From NCBI GenBank assembly GCA_044425575.1, contig JAWXVE010000086.1, positions 1-7,478 of the forward strand: a stretch of DNA of 7,478 nt, in the 5' to 3' direction. This document shows positions 1 through 7,139 of this stretch, piece after piece (position 1 is the stretch's first letter; every line of letters starts with the position of its first letter). Origin of the DNA: JAWXVE01 sp044425575 (lineage in GTDB: Bacteria; Bacillota; Clostridia; Lachnospirales; Lachnospiraceae). The position numbers and the translations under genes were made by a program. The notes below the pieces were generated by a model. It ran no database searches, was not told the DNA's origin, and worked only from the letters and a program-made list of their open reading frames with translations.

Positions 1-890
1 TCGTTAATTGTAACGGTACATTATTAACTACTTCAACTGCATCTGTGAATTTTGATCACTATCAAACTCCCATTATAGACACCGTACTGAAAGAAACCGA
101 TAACTTCCTGAATGATAATAAAATTTCGCTTACTGACATTCATGGTATTGGGGTTTCCGCTACTGGGCAAGTGAATACACATAATGGGTGTATCACTGGA
201 ACCGCAGGGCATATTGCCAATTGGCTTGATACTCCTATATCACAAATACTATCGCAACACTATCAAAAACCAGTAACCGTTGCAAATGATGCAAACTGTG
301 CCGCTTTTGGAGAAAAATGGATGGGCGCTGCCAAATCACATAGTAATGTCATTATGATTACTATCGGCACTGGTGTTGGTGGTGGCATTATCGTAAATAA
401 TACCATCCTTTCTGGATCTATTGGAATTGCTGGAGAACTTGGACACTTTTCAATAAAGAAAGACGGCATCCCCTGTTCTTGTGGGAATGTCGGTTGCTTA
501 GAACAATATGCATCCACGACTGCTTTAGTTCGTCGTGTGAGAGAAAGTAACTTCGTAGCAACTTCTAATGTTCTACCACAAGATATAAATGGTAAGTATA
601 TTTTTCAGCAAGTAGCAAAAGGTAATTTAGAACTCCAAGACTTACTAGATGACTGGATTGCTGATATTGCTGTTGGAATCACAGGTCTAGTGCATATTTT
701 CAATCCTTCTTTGATTGTTGTCGGTGGAGGCGTAAGCCATCAAGAAGATTTGTTTATCAAACCTCTTTCCGAGAAAATATACAGTAGTGTAATGCCAAGT
801 TTTTCAAAAGATTTGACTATATGTTCTGCACAATTAGGTAATAATGCAGGAATACTTGGAGCTGTGGCGAATCATTTATCATCTCTATAA
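1..890 (+). CDS. ROK-family sugar kinase or regulator, 5' end missing
   Basis: This is the C-terminal part of a ROK (repressor/ORF/kinase) family protein; the reading frame is open from base 3, so the true start and the N-terminal phosphate-binding DxGGT motif lie before the window. Visible motifs are the NDAN-type catalytic region (Asp codon at 288-290), the GTGVGGG loop, the ExGH motif and the zinc-binding signature CSCGNVGCLE; one His and three Cys would bind zinc. The late GGGVS motif is also present. Known ROK members phosphorylate glucose, fructose, N-acetylmannosamine or beta-glucosides, or act as sugar-responsive repressors with an added N-terminal helix-turn-helix. The catalytic Asp is intact, so kinase activity is plausible, but the substrate cannot be read from the sequence. 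Without the N-terminus I cannot tell kinase from repressor. It converges with the ROK glucokinase gene and is clearly diverged from it. A GTG at 45 is in frame but is not a credible start, since the fold is already under way upstream. Confidence 0.9.
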   Translation, partial: VNCNGTLLTTSTASVNFDHYQTPIIDTVLKETDNFLNDNKISLTDIHGIGVSATGQVNTHNGCITGTAGHIANWLDTPISQILSQHYQKPVTVANDANCAAFGEKWMGAAKSHSNVIMITIGTGVGGGIIVNNTILSGSIGIAGELGHFSIKKDGIPCSCGNVGCLEQYASTTALVRRVRESNFVATSNVLPQDINGKYIFQQVAKGNLELQDLLDDWIADIAVGITGLVHIFNPSLIVVGGGVSHQEDLFIKPLSEKIYSSVMPSFSKDLTICSAQLGNNAGILGAVANHLSSL

Positions 891-893
891 CAA

Positions 894-941
894 AGTTGTT
901 TTCACACCGTTTTACTGGAAACAGCTAGCTTTTTGTTCTTT
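894..941 (+). terminator. Probable terminator of the plus-strand ROK gene
   Basis: Four bases after the ROK stop codon, an arm at 894-903 can pair with 917-926 (10 pairs, two of them G-U) around a 13-base loop. It is followed by a T-rich run from 930 to 941 that is broken by G and C. The position is ideal for an intrinsic terminator, but the stem is AT-rich and the T run is imperfect, so confidence is moderate. Confidence 0.5.
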
Positions 942-978
942 CATTTTGAATTTTCGTATCTCTTTACTTATTGTACAC

Positions 979-1036
979 AAAAAAGGAAGCGTACGAAATA
1001 GCTGGTTTTACTCATCTATTTCGCATCACTTCCTTT
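979..1036 (-). terminator. Intrinsic terminator of the uvrC-hprK-glcK run
   Basis: About 20 bases beyond the glcK stop codon there is a two-part hairpin. The outer stem pairs 982-989 with 1029-1036 (8 bp) and the inner stem pairs 994-1001 with 1016-1023 (8 bp), with a small internal loop between them. Read on the minus strand, the stem runs straight into six T residues (the A run at 979-984), as expected for Rho-independent termination. It separates glcK from the converging ROK gene. Confidence 0.85.
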
Positions 1037-1056
1037 GTTACTTATTCATCTTTGTT

Positions 1057-1989
1057 TTACCCGATTACCAACTTCGCTGCGCCATACACGCCCGCATCAT
1101 TTCCCAGTGTAGCAAGTACAAATTTGACCTTATCATTTGCGAAGAACATCTTTTCTTTATAATGTTTCTCTACATTTTCAGTAATCACTTCACCAGCTCT
1201 AGACACTCCGCCGCCGATTACGACTACTTCTGGATCAACAATAACCGCTATATTTGCAAGTGCATGTCCTAGATACTGTGTTACTTCATCCACAATATCA
1301 CTAGCCACTTTATCTCCTGCCTTATATGCATCAAATACGGACTTCGCCGATATCCTAGACTCTCGTAATGTACTGTATTCTTCTGTCGATGCTAGTCGTT
1401 TCTTCGCTACTCTTACGATACCTGTAGCAGAAGAATACTGTTCTAAACAGCCATGATTTCCACATCCACAAGAATCTTCTTCATTGTAGTTCACGCAAAT
1501 GTGTCCGATTTCACCGCCTGCCCCATTACTTCCATTGATGATTTTACCTTTGTAGATAAGTCCACCACCAACGCCTGTTCCTAGTGTAACCATAACTAGG
1601 TTCTGATAGCCCATGCCGCCGCCTTTCCACATTTCACCAAGGGCTGCTACATTGGCATCATTTCCTACACTAGTCGGTACGCCAAGCAATTCTTCTGCTT
1701 CTCGTTTCACCTCTTTATATTTCCATCCTAGGTTGGCACTTCCATTCACGATTCCTGCATCCGATACTGGCGCTGGAACACCTATTCCGCATCCACAAAC
1801 ATCATTCTTTTCAATCTGATGGGTTTCTAATTTCCCATTCACAGATTCTGCTACGTCAGATAAAATGGTAATTCCTTCATTCTCTGTCTTCGTTACGATT
1901 TCCCATTTGTCAATCATATCTCCCGCTGATGTAAATAATGCCATTTTCACTGTTGTTCCACCAATATCGATTCCAATACAATACTTCAT
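1057..1989 (-). CDS. glcK: ROK-family glucokinase
   Basis: Predicted cytoplasmic glucokinase (ATP + glucose to glucose 6-phosphate), 310 residues, complete and of normal length for the Firmicute ROK glucokinase group. The N-terminus carries the DIGGTTVK phosphate-binding motif (residues 8-15). The catalytic Asp is in GNDAN (Asp111), followed by GTGVGGG (137-143), ExGH (Glu160-His163) and the zinc cluster CGCGNHGC (Cys174, Cys176, Cys181 with His163). A GGGVS motif follows at 259-263. The ATG has an AAGGAG ribosome binding site at 2000-2005, 10 bases upstream, slightly long spacing. It lies 68 bases after hprK on the same strand with no terminator between, so the two are probably cotranscribed. 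That pairing makes sense: sugar phosphorylation next to the sensor kinase of carbon catabolite control. Glucose is inferred as substrate from close resemblance to GlcK; another hexose cannot be excluded. Confidence 0.9.
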   Translation of the reverse strand: MKYCIGIDIGGTTVKMALFTSAGDMIDKWEIVTKTENEGITILSDVAESVNGKLETHQIEKNDVCGCGIGVPAPVSDAGIVNGSANLGWKYKEVKREAEELLGVPTSVGNDANVAALGEMWKGGGMGYQNLVMVTLGTGVGGGLIYKGKIINGSNGAGGEIGHICVNYNEEDSCGCGNHGCLEQYSSATGIVRVAKKRLASTEEYSTLRESRISAKSVFDAYKAGDKVASDIVDEVTQYLGHALANIAVIVDPEVVVIGGGVSRAGEVITENVEKHYKEKMFFANDKVKFVLATLGNDAGVYGAAKLVIG

Positions 1990-2019
1990 TCTGTCACTAC
2001 TCCTTCATCTTCTTGCTCT

Positions 2020-2034
2020 CCACCTATGTGGTGG
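2020..2034 (-). other. Small hairpin between hprK and glcK
   Basis: CCACC at 2020-2024 pairs perfectly with GGTGG at 2030-2034 around a 5-base loop, between the hprK stop and the glcK ribosome binding site. On the transcribed strand it is followed by purine-rich sequence, not a T run, so it is not a terminator. It could affect mRNA processing or stability, or mean nothing. Confidence 0.3.
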
Positions 2035-2057
2035 CTTTATTTCTAGCTATATCTTTA

Positions 2058-2996
2058 TTATTTTTTTCCTTGTAAATTCTCTTGTACACGTCTATATAAT
2101 TCTTGTGCCGCATTATATCCCATTAATTTCTGACGGTGGTTCACTGCAGCTGACTCAACAATAATTGCTAAGTTACGACCTGGTCGAATAGGTATCGAGT
2201 GGCAAACCACTTTGTTTCCAAGGAATTCTGTATACTCTTCTGTTAATCCTAGACGATCATATTCTCTATCTTTATCCCATTCTTCTAAGGTAATAACCAA
2301 ATCAATCTCTTGTGTTTCTCTTACGCTTTGTACCCCAAACATCGCCTTAACATCAACGATTCCGATTCCGCGTAATTCTATAAAATGGCGTGTAATATCT
2401 GGGGCTGTTCCTATGAGTGTTGCATCGCTTACTTTGTGAATCTCAACAACGTCATCTGTTACAAGTCGATGTCCACGTTTAATAAGTTCTAGTGCTGCTT
2501 CACTCTTTCCGATTCCACTTTCACCCATAATAAGTACACCTACTCCATACACATCCACTAGTACCCCATGAATAGAAATACATGGTGCCAATGCTTCATG
2601 TAGCCAACGAATAATCTCTGCTGTGAAAGAAGATGTTTGCTTCTCCGTGCTAAATACTGGAATACCTGCATTTCTCGCTTTTTCTAAGAAAATAGGTCCT
2701 GGTTGCAATCCTCGACAAAAGATGTGACAAGGAATATTATATGAATTCAATTTCTCATATGTTTCGATTTTCTTTTCTTCTGATAATGTCTCTACATAGG
2801 TATATTCTACATACCCTATAATCTGTACACGGTCTGATTCAAAATGATCAAAAAATCCTGCTAATTGTAATGCAGGTCTATTAATATCTGGAATTAGTAC
2901 TTCTTTCTGACTAAGATCAATCTCTGGTGTTAAGTTTTTTAAATTCATTTCTTCTACAATCCGTTGTAATTTTACTGTAGTATCTCCTCCGTTCAT
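2058..2996 (-). CDS. hprK: HPr kinase/phosphorylase
   Basis: Bifunctional enzyme that phosphorylates the phosphocarrier protein HPr on its regulatory Ser46 and also removes that phosphate; in Firmicutes P-Ser-HPr is the CcpA corepressor for catabolite control. It has 312 residues, the usual length. The N-terminal regulatory domain covers about residues 1-130. The kinase domain has the conserved SIHG histidine (His143), the P-loop GESGIGKS (158-165), the acidic pair Asp181-Asp182 and the HprK signature ELRGIGIVDVKAMFG (207-221). The C-terminal helix is present. The ATG at 2994-2996 is favoured over Met17 because AAGGAG (3003-3008) sits 6 bases upstream and homologues have a similar leader before the MNLKNLTPEID stretch. 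It follows uvrC by 40 bases and precedes glcK by 68, all on one strand. Its cytoplasmic partners, HPr and CcpA, are not in this window. Confidence 0.96.
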   Translation of the reverse strand: MNGGDTTVKLQRIVEEMNLKNLTPEIDLSQKEVLIPDINRPALQLAGFFDHFESDRVQIIGYVEYTYVETLSEEKKIETYEKLNSYNIPCHIFCRGLQPGPIFLEKARNAGIPVFSTEKQTSSFTAEIIRWLHEALAPCISIHGVLVDVYGVGVLIMGESGIGKSEAALELIKRGHRLVTDDVVEIHKVSDATLIGTAPDITRHFIELRGIGIVDVKAMFGVQSVRETQEIDLVITLEEWDKDREYDRLGLTEEYTEFLGNKVVCHSIPIRPGRNLAIIVESAAVNHRQKLMGYNAAQELYRRVQENLQGKK

Positions 2997-3036
2997 GTGT
3001 ATCTCCTTCTCTCCGTTTATTTACTTCTATCATACC

Positions 3037-4878
3037 CTATTCATGAAAAAATTCATATACTTGTTTCGCTGATTTTTCATTCATTGTTTCAATTTTCTTC
3101 AAGTGTTCTACTGTAGCTGATTTCAATTCTTCTATACTTTGAAAATGTCGCATTAAAGCCTTACGTCTCGTTGGTCCTATCCCTGGAATATCATCTAAAA
3201 TGGAATGCACCTGCCCTTTTCCTCTTAAGCTTCTGTGATATTCTATTGCAAATCTATGGGCTTCATCCTGTATACGTGTTATAAGCTTAAATCCTTCTGT
3301 ATTACGTTCTATTGGAAGCTCAGTATTATCATAATATAACCCTCTCGTCCTATGCGAATCGTCTTTGACCATTCCACAGACTGGGATATTCAACTGCAAT
3401 TCTTCCAGTACTTTTAAAGCGATGTTCACTTGACCTTTTCCTCCATCCATCATAATGAGGTCTGGAAAAGAATTAAAGCTATCAGCATCCGCATTTTCCA
3501 TGCCGTGCTTAAATCGCCTTGTTAAGACTTCTCTCATACTAGCATAATCATCCGCACCTTCTACACCCTTGATTTTAAACTTACGATAATCATTTTTCTT
3601 CGGTTTTCCATTTTCATATACTATCATGGATCCTACGGATGAGAATCCACTAATATTGGATATGTCAAAAGCCTCTATCCGACGAATCTTCTGTAATCCA
3701 ATGATTGATTCAATCTCTTTTACCGCACCTAACGTTCGACTTTCTTCTCGTTTCACTCGCTCTTTATCCGTAGATAAAATCATCTGTGCATTCTTCCTTG
3801 CCAACTCTACTAGTTTCTCTTTTTCACCTTTCTTAGGATTCTTTATTGTCACTTTTTGAGTTCTCTTGGTGGTTAACCATTGTTCAATGATTTCTCTCTC
3901 TTCCAATTCCACTTGTATCATCAACTCTGCTGGAATATAAGGTGTCCCTGCATAGAATTGCTTAATAAAACTTGATATAATATCTGCTTCCGAATCCTCC
4001 ACAGCCACTTTTAAGTAAAAATGATCTCGCCCTATAAGTCGGCCTCCACGAATGAAGAATATCTGAACAATCGCATCTGTTTCTTCCATTGCAAGTGCTA
4101 TGATATCACGATCACTTTGATCACTATTGGTAATCTTTTGCTTCTGTGATATCTGCGTAACACTATTTAATAATTCTCTATATTCAATTGCTTTTTCAAA
4201 TTCTAAACTTTCTGAAGCTTCTAACATCTTCTCTTGTAATTGGCGTATTACCGGTTCAAAGTTCCCTCCTAGAAAAGACACTACACCCTTCACATAAGCA
4301 CGATAGGACTCCTGATCAATATAACCTTGGCACGGAGCTTGGCATTGGTGGATATGGTAATTCAGACATGGGCGCTCTTTCCCTATATCCTTCGGAAGGT
4401 TTCTGTTACAACTTCTAATATTATATAGTTTTCTTACAAGCTCTATGGTGTCTTTTACTGCGGTTGCACTGGTGTACGGTCCAAAGTATTTCCCTTTATC
4501 TTTCCCCATACTTCTAGCTAACATCACTCGTGGATATGGTTCATCTACCGTTACACGAATAAATGGATAGGATTTATCATCCATAAGCATCGTATTATAT
4601 TTGGGATGATGTTCCTTGATTAGATTACATTCTAGTACCAATGCCTCTAATTCCGAATCAGTCACAATATATTCAAATCTCGCAATGTGGGTCACCATTC
4701 TTTCTATTTTGGCTCCTTTATTTCTACTGGATTGAAAATATTGTCTCACTCTATTCTTAAGGCTGATTGCTTTCCCTACATATATAATCTGGTCTTTTTC
4801 ATCATGCATTAAATATACGCCTGGTTTTCCAGGTAATTTTTTTAGTTCTTCTTCTATTATAAATTCTCTCTTTTCCAT
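3037..4878 (-). CDS. uvrC: Excinuclease ABC subunit C
   Basis: UvrC makes both incisions around a DNA lesion in nucleotide excision repair, acting with UvrA and UvrB. The product is complete at 613 residues, typical of the family. Domains in order: GIY-YIG nuclease for the 3' cut (about 16-95; Gly20-Val-Tyr22, Tyr33-Val-Gly35, Arg43); a four-cysteine cluster (Cys157, Cys171, Cys179, Cys183) of the kind that holds an iron-sulfur cluster in UvrC; the UVR motif that binds UvrB (about 205-240); the RNase H-like nuclease for the 5' cut (about 380-545; Asp405, Asp478, His541 visible); and helix-hairpin-helix DNA-binding motifs at the C-terminus (about 560-610). The ATG is the only start that keeps GIY-YIG intact, yet it lacks a Shine-Dalgarno sequence at normal distance. 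It begins 21 bases past the ftsH terminator and leads into hprK, so it probably heads its own transcript. Confidence 0.97.
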   Translation of the reverse strand: MEKREFIIEEELKKLPGKPGVYLMHDEKDQIIYVGKAISLKNRVRQYFQSSRNKGAKIERMVTHIARFEYIVTDSELEALVLECNLIKEHHPKYNTMLMDDKSYPFIRVTVDEPYPRVMLARSMGKDKGKYFGPYTSATAVKDTIELVRKLYNIRSCNRNLPKDIGKERPCLNYHIHQCQAPCQGYIDQESYRAYVKGVVSFLGGNFEPVIRQLQEKMLEASESLEFEKAIEYRELLNSVTQISQKQKITNSDQSDRDIIALAMEETDAIVQIFFIRGGRLIGRDHFYLKVAVEDSEADIISSFIKQFYAGTPYIPAELMIQVELEEREIIEQWLTTKRTQKVTIKNPKKGEKEKLVELARKNAQMILSTDKERVKREESRTLGAVKEIESIIGLQKIRRIEAFDISNISGFSSVGSMIVYENGKPKKNDYRKFKIKGVEGADDYASMREVLTRRFKHGMENADADSFNSFPDLIMMDGGKGQVNIALKVLEELQLNIPVCGMVKDDSHRTRGLYYDNTELPIERNTEGFKLITRIQDEAHRFAIEYHRSLRGKGQVHSILDDIPGIGPTRRKALMRHFQSIEELKSATVEHLKKIETMNEKSAKQVYEFFHE

Positions 4879-4884
4879 ATGTTT

Positions 4885-4890
4885 ATTATA
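4885..4890 (-). promoter_or_regulatory. Candidate -10 box of uvrC
   Basis: A perfect TATAAT lies on the minus strand, ending 6 bases before the uvrC ATG, in the only stretch left between the ftsH terminator and uvrC. The -35 region would fall inside the terminator stem and matches TTGACA in only 3 of 6 positions at 16- or 18-base spacing. Transcription would start at about base 4878, the A of the start codon. Because TATAAT is common in AT-rich DNA, this is tentative. Confidence 0.4.
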
Positions 4891-4899
4891 TCTTTTTCC

Positions 4900-4935
4900 A
4901 AAATAAAATGAAAGGTCTCCCTTTCATTTTATTTT
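4900..4935 (-). terminator. Terminator between ftsH and uvrC
   Basis: A 16-bp perfect stem (4900-4915 with 4920-4935) closes a 4-base loop, starting 22 bases after the ftsH stop codon. The far end of the stem is A/T only, so the last part of the stem itself provides the U-rich tail on the minus strand (ATTTTATTTT). The stem is symmetric, so it could stop transcription in either direction. It should separate ftsH from uvrC, at least partly. Confidence 0.8.
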
Positions 4936-4957
4936 TCTTCTTTATATACAATTGTTC

Positions 4958-7018
4958 TTAATCTTGTAAATCTTCTTCGTCAAATAGAGGTTCTTCTATA
5001 CTATCACCATCATTCTCGTCAGTATATGGATATACTTCTTTCTCAGCTTTGTCTACTTTCTTCTCCTCTGATGATAATATCTCTATTCTGGAATTTTGTT
5101 TTCCTTGAAGTTCTATATCTTCGTCAGTCGGTGGCAAACCTTCCACTTCACGGAATATCTTCATGAATTCTTTTCCTGTAATGGTTTCTTTTTCAATTAA
5201 GAAATCTGCAATTTTATCAAGTGTCACTCTATGCTCACTAAGTAATTTCTTCGCTATATCGTAAGATTCTTTTAGCATTTTCATTACTTCTTGGTCTATC
5301 TCTGCTGCTGTGGCTTCTCCACAATTACTTACTGCTCTTCCATCTAAATAACGGTGCTGAATCGATTCTAGTCCTATCAGTCCGAATTTATCCGACATGC
5401 CGTACTGAGTAATCATGCTTCTTGCAATCTTAGTTGCTTGCTCTATATCGTTCGAAGCTCCTGTTGTCACTGTATCAAATACTATTTCTTCCGCCGCGCG
5501 TCCTGCCAAATATCCTACGAGCATTGCTTCTAGCTCTTTCTTGGTATTCAAGAACTTCTCTTCTTCTGGTGTCTGCATTACGTAACCAAGTGCTCCCATC
5601 GTTCTTGGAACAATGGTGATTTTCTGCACTGGTTCTGAATCTTTCTGAAGCGCACTTACAAGTGCATGTCCCACCTCATGATAAGATACAATGCGTCTTT
5701 CTTCTTTATTTAAGACTCTATCTTTCTTTTCTTTCCCTACAAGTACTACTTCTACTGCTTCAAATAAATCTGCTTGTGATACTGCTTTTCTATTATGTTT
5801 TACTGCATTAATTGCTGCTTCATTAATCATATTCGCTAAGTCAGAACCTACCGCTCCTGAAGTCGCTAATGCAATTGCCTCGAAATCGACTGTTTCATCC
5901 ATCTTAACATCTTTGGCATGTACCTTCAGTACATCGATACGACCTTTTAAATCTGGCTTATCAATGATAATTCTTCTATCAAATCTACCTGGTCTCAATA
6001 ATGCTGGATCTAATACTTCTGGTCTGTTGGTCGCTGCAAGTAATAATAACCCTTTATTCGTCTCAAATCCATCCATTTCAGTCAATAATTGATTCAATGT
6101 CTGCTCGCGTTCATCATTTCCACCCATCGCTGTATCACGGCTTTTACCAATCGCATCAATTTCATCAATAAATACGATACATGGTGCTGTTTTTTGTGCT
6201 TCTTTAAATAAATCACGAACACGTGATGCTCCAACCCCTACGTACATCTCTACAAAGGCTGAACCTGATAATGAGAAAAATGGTACATTCGCTTCTCCTG
6301 CTACTGCCTTAGCTAATAAGGTCTTCCCAGTTCCTGGTGGTCCAACTAAGAGCGCACCTTTTGGTAACTTCGCACCTATTCCCGTATATTTCCCTGGATT
6401 ATGCAAGAAATCAACGACTTCTTGTAACGATTCCTTCGCCTCATCTTGTCCTGCTACATCTTTAAAGGTAACACCAGTAGATTTCTCTACGTATAGCTTA
6501 GCATTATTCTTCCCAACTCCCATAATGCCGCCACCTTTACCCATCTTTCTAAATAAGATGTTAAAGATTACTAACATAATAATAAATGGTAATATCATGC
6601 TAATAAGGCTATAGATAAGACTTGTATTAGAGCTTTCTAGCGTTCCTTCGTATATTAATTCTCCATTCTCATCTGCTGCTTCTAATCGATCAATTAATTG
6701 AGAGTCTGGTATCATAACCGTATAATATGTTGTCACAATTGCTAATTCATCTGTAGATTCCGTGTCAGACTTTGGCGTAATCTCAATCTCCCCAGCCAAA
6801 CTATCAATTACCACTTTCTCTATCTCTTGTTTTTCGAGCATCTCTACAAATTCACTATATGATATTTCTTGTGATGATGTACTATCCATAAATTGATACA
6901 TGAACATAATCGCACACAAGGTTATTAACGCTGTAAATAATACTACATTAAATGATTGTTTATTATTATTGTTATTATTGTTGTTATTGTTGTTCTTATT
7001 ATTTGAATTGTTGTCCAT
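4958..7018 (-). CDS. ftsH: ATP-dependent zinc metalloprotease FtsH
   Basis: Membrane-anchored AAA+ protease that unfolds and degrades damaged membrane proteins and some short-lived regulators, working as a hexamer. The product is 686 residues from the chosen start. Order: Asn-rich N-terminus (1-20, with 11 consecutive Asn at 9-19); first membrane segment (about 24-44); extracytoplasmic domain; second membrane segment (about 134-156); AAA+ module with Walker A GPPGTGKT (226-233), Walker B ending Asp285-Glu286 and Arg fingers near LRPGRFDR (341-348); zinc protease site HEVGH (447-451) with Asp524 as likely third ligand. The C-terminus is a long acidic tail (about 650-686). The pore loop reads MYVGVGA, with Tyr where Phe is usual. 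The ATG at 7016-7018 is chosen because AGGAGG (7025-7030) lies 6 bases upstream; the in-frame ATG at 7031-7033 abuts that site and lies only a few bases after the predicted transcription start. Confidence 0.97.
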   Translation of the reverse strand: MDNNSNNKNNNNNNNNNNNKQSFNVVLFTALITLCAIMFMYQFMDSTSSQEISYSEFVEMLEKQEIEKVVIDSLAGEIEITPKSDTESTDELAIVTTYYTVMIPDSQLIDRLEAADENGELIYEGTLESSNTSLIYSLISMILPFIIMLVIFNILFRKMGKGGGIMGVGKNNAKLYVEKSTGVTFKDVAGQDEAKESLQEVVDFLHNPGKYTGIGAKLPKGALLVGPPGTGKTLLAKAVAGEANVPFFSLSGSAFVEMYVGVGASRVRDLFKEAQKTAPCIVFIDEIDAIGKSRDTAMGGNDEREQTLNQLLTEMDGFETNKGLLLLAATNRPEVLDPALLRPGRFDRRIIIDKPDLKGRIDVLKVHAKDVKMDETVDFEAIALATSGAVGSDLANMINEAAINAVKHNRKAVSQADLFEAVEVVLVGKEKKDRVLNKEERRIVSYHEVGHALVSALQKDSEPVQKITIVPRTMGALGYVMQTPEEEKFLNTKKELEAMLVGYLAGRAAEEIVFDTVTTGASNDIEQATKIARSMITQYGMSDKFGLIGLESIQHRYLDGRAVSNCGEATAAEIDQEVMKMLKESYDIAKKLLSEHRVTLDKIADFLIEKETITGKEFMKIFREVEGLPPTDEDIELQGKQNSRIEILSSEEKKVDKAEKEVYPYTDENDGDSIEEPLFDEEDLQD
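6962..6994 (-). repeat. AAY trinucleotide tract coding poly-Asn in FtsH
   Basis: Eleven consecutive AAT or AAC codons lie at the cytoplasmic N-terminus of FtsH, with more Asn codons on the 5' side (interrupted by Ser and Lys). AAT and AAC are mixed irregularly, so this is an imperfect microsatellite. Length change by whole codons through slippage is possible without breaking the frame. Confidence 0.9.
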
Positions 7019-7024
7019 TCTTTT

Positions 7025-7030
7025 CCTCCT
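7025..7030 (-). promoter_or_regulatory. Ribosome binding site that fixes the ftsH start
   Basis: A perfect AGGAGG on the minus strand lies 6 bases before the ATG at 7018. It directly abuts the alternative upstream ATG at 7031-7033, which therefore cannot use it, and this shortens the protein by five residues (MRRKR). Confidence 0.9.
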
Positions 7031-7045
7031 CATGGGTATCTTACT

Positions 7046-7074
7046 ATTATATGTTGGAATGTGATTTTTATCAA
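7046..7074 (-). promoter_or_regulatory. ftsH promoter, sigma-A type
   Basis: On the minus strand, TTGATA (7069-7074, 5 of 6 to the -35 consensus) is followed after exactly 17 bases by TATAAT (7046-7051, a perfect -10). The start site would be near 7039, giving a leader of about 20 bases that contains the AGGAGG. This agrees with the ATG at 7018 as the ftsH start. Confidence 0.85.
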
Positions 7075-7125
7075 CAGAAAGATTGTGAAAAATCTAAGTC
7101 TTTCCAACTATTCATCCACTGTTGG

Positions 7126-7139
7126 TGTATACGTTTACA
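7126..7139. promoter_or_regulatory. cre-like operator in the divergent region
   Basis: TGTATACGTTTACA is a near-perfect palindrome (6 of 7 base pairs) with a central CG. Against the Bacillus cre consensus TGWAANCGNTNWCA it has one mismatch on either strand. LacI/GalR-family proteins, including CcpA, bind such sites. It lies about 50 bases upstream of the ftsH -35 box and about 90 bases upstream of the candidate DUF1846 -10 box. That CcpA binds here is an inference. Confidence 0.5.

Noticed and set aside
45..47. GTG as the start of the plus-strand ROK gene
   Set aside because: The same frame stays open to the window edge, no ribosome binding site precedes it, and the required DxGGT N-terminus would be missing.
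844..1272. 142-codon open frame on the plus strand
   Set aside because: It overlaps the end of the ROK gene, both terminators and the antisense of glcK, and its translation shows no family likeness.
3000..3036. Possible terminator or promoter between uvrC and hprK
   Set aside because: No stable stem, T run or -35/-10 pair is seen; the spacer contains little beyond the hprK ribosome binding site.
5691..6092. 133-codon open frame opposite ftsH
   Set aside because: It is antisense to the conserved AAA+ module, where codon constraint on ftsH explains the openness; no ribosome binding site or family likeness.
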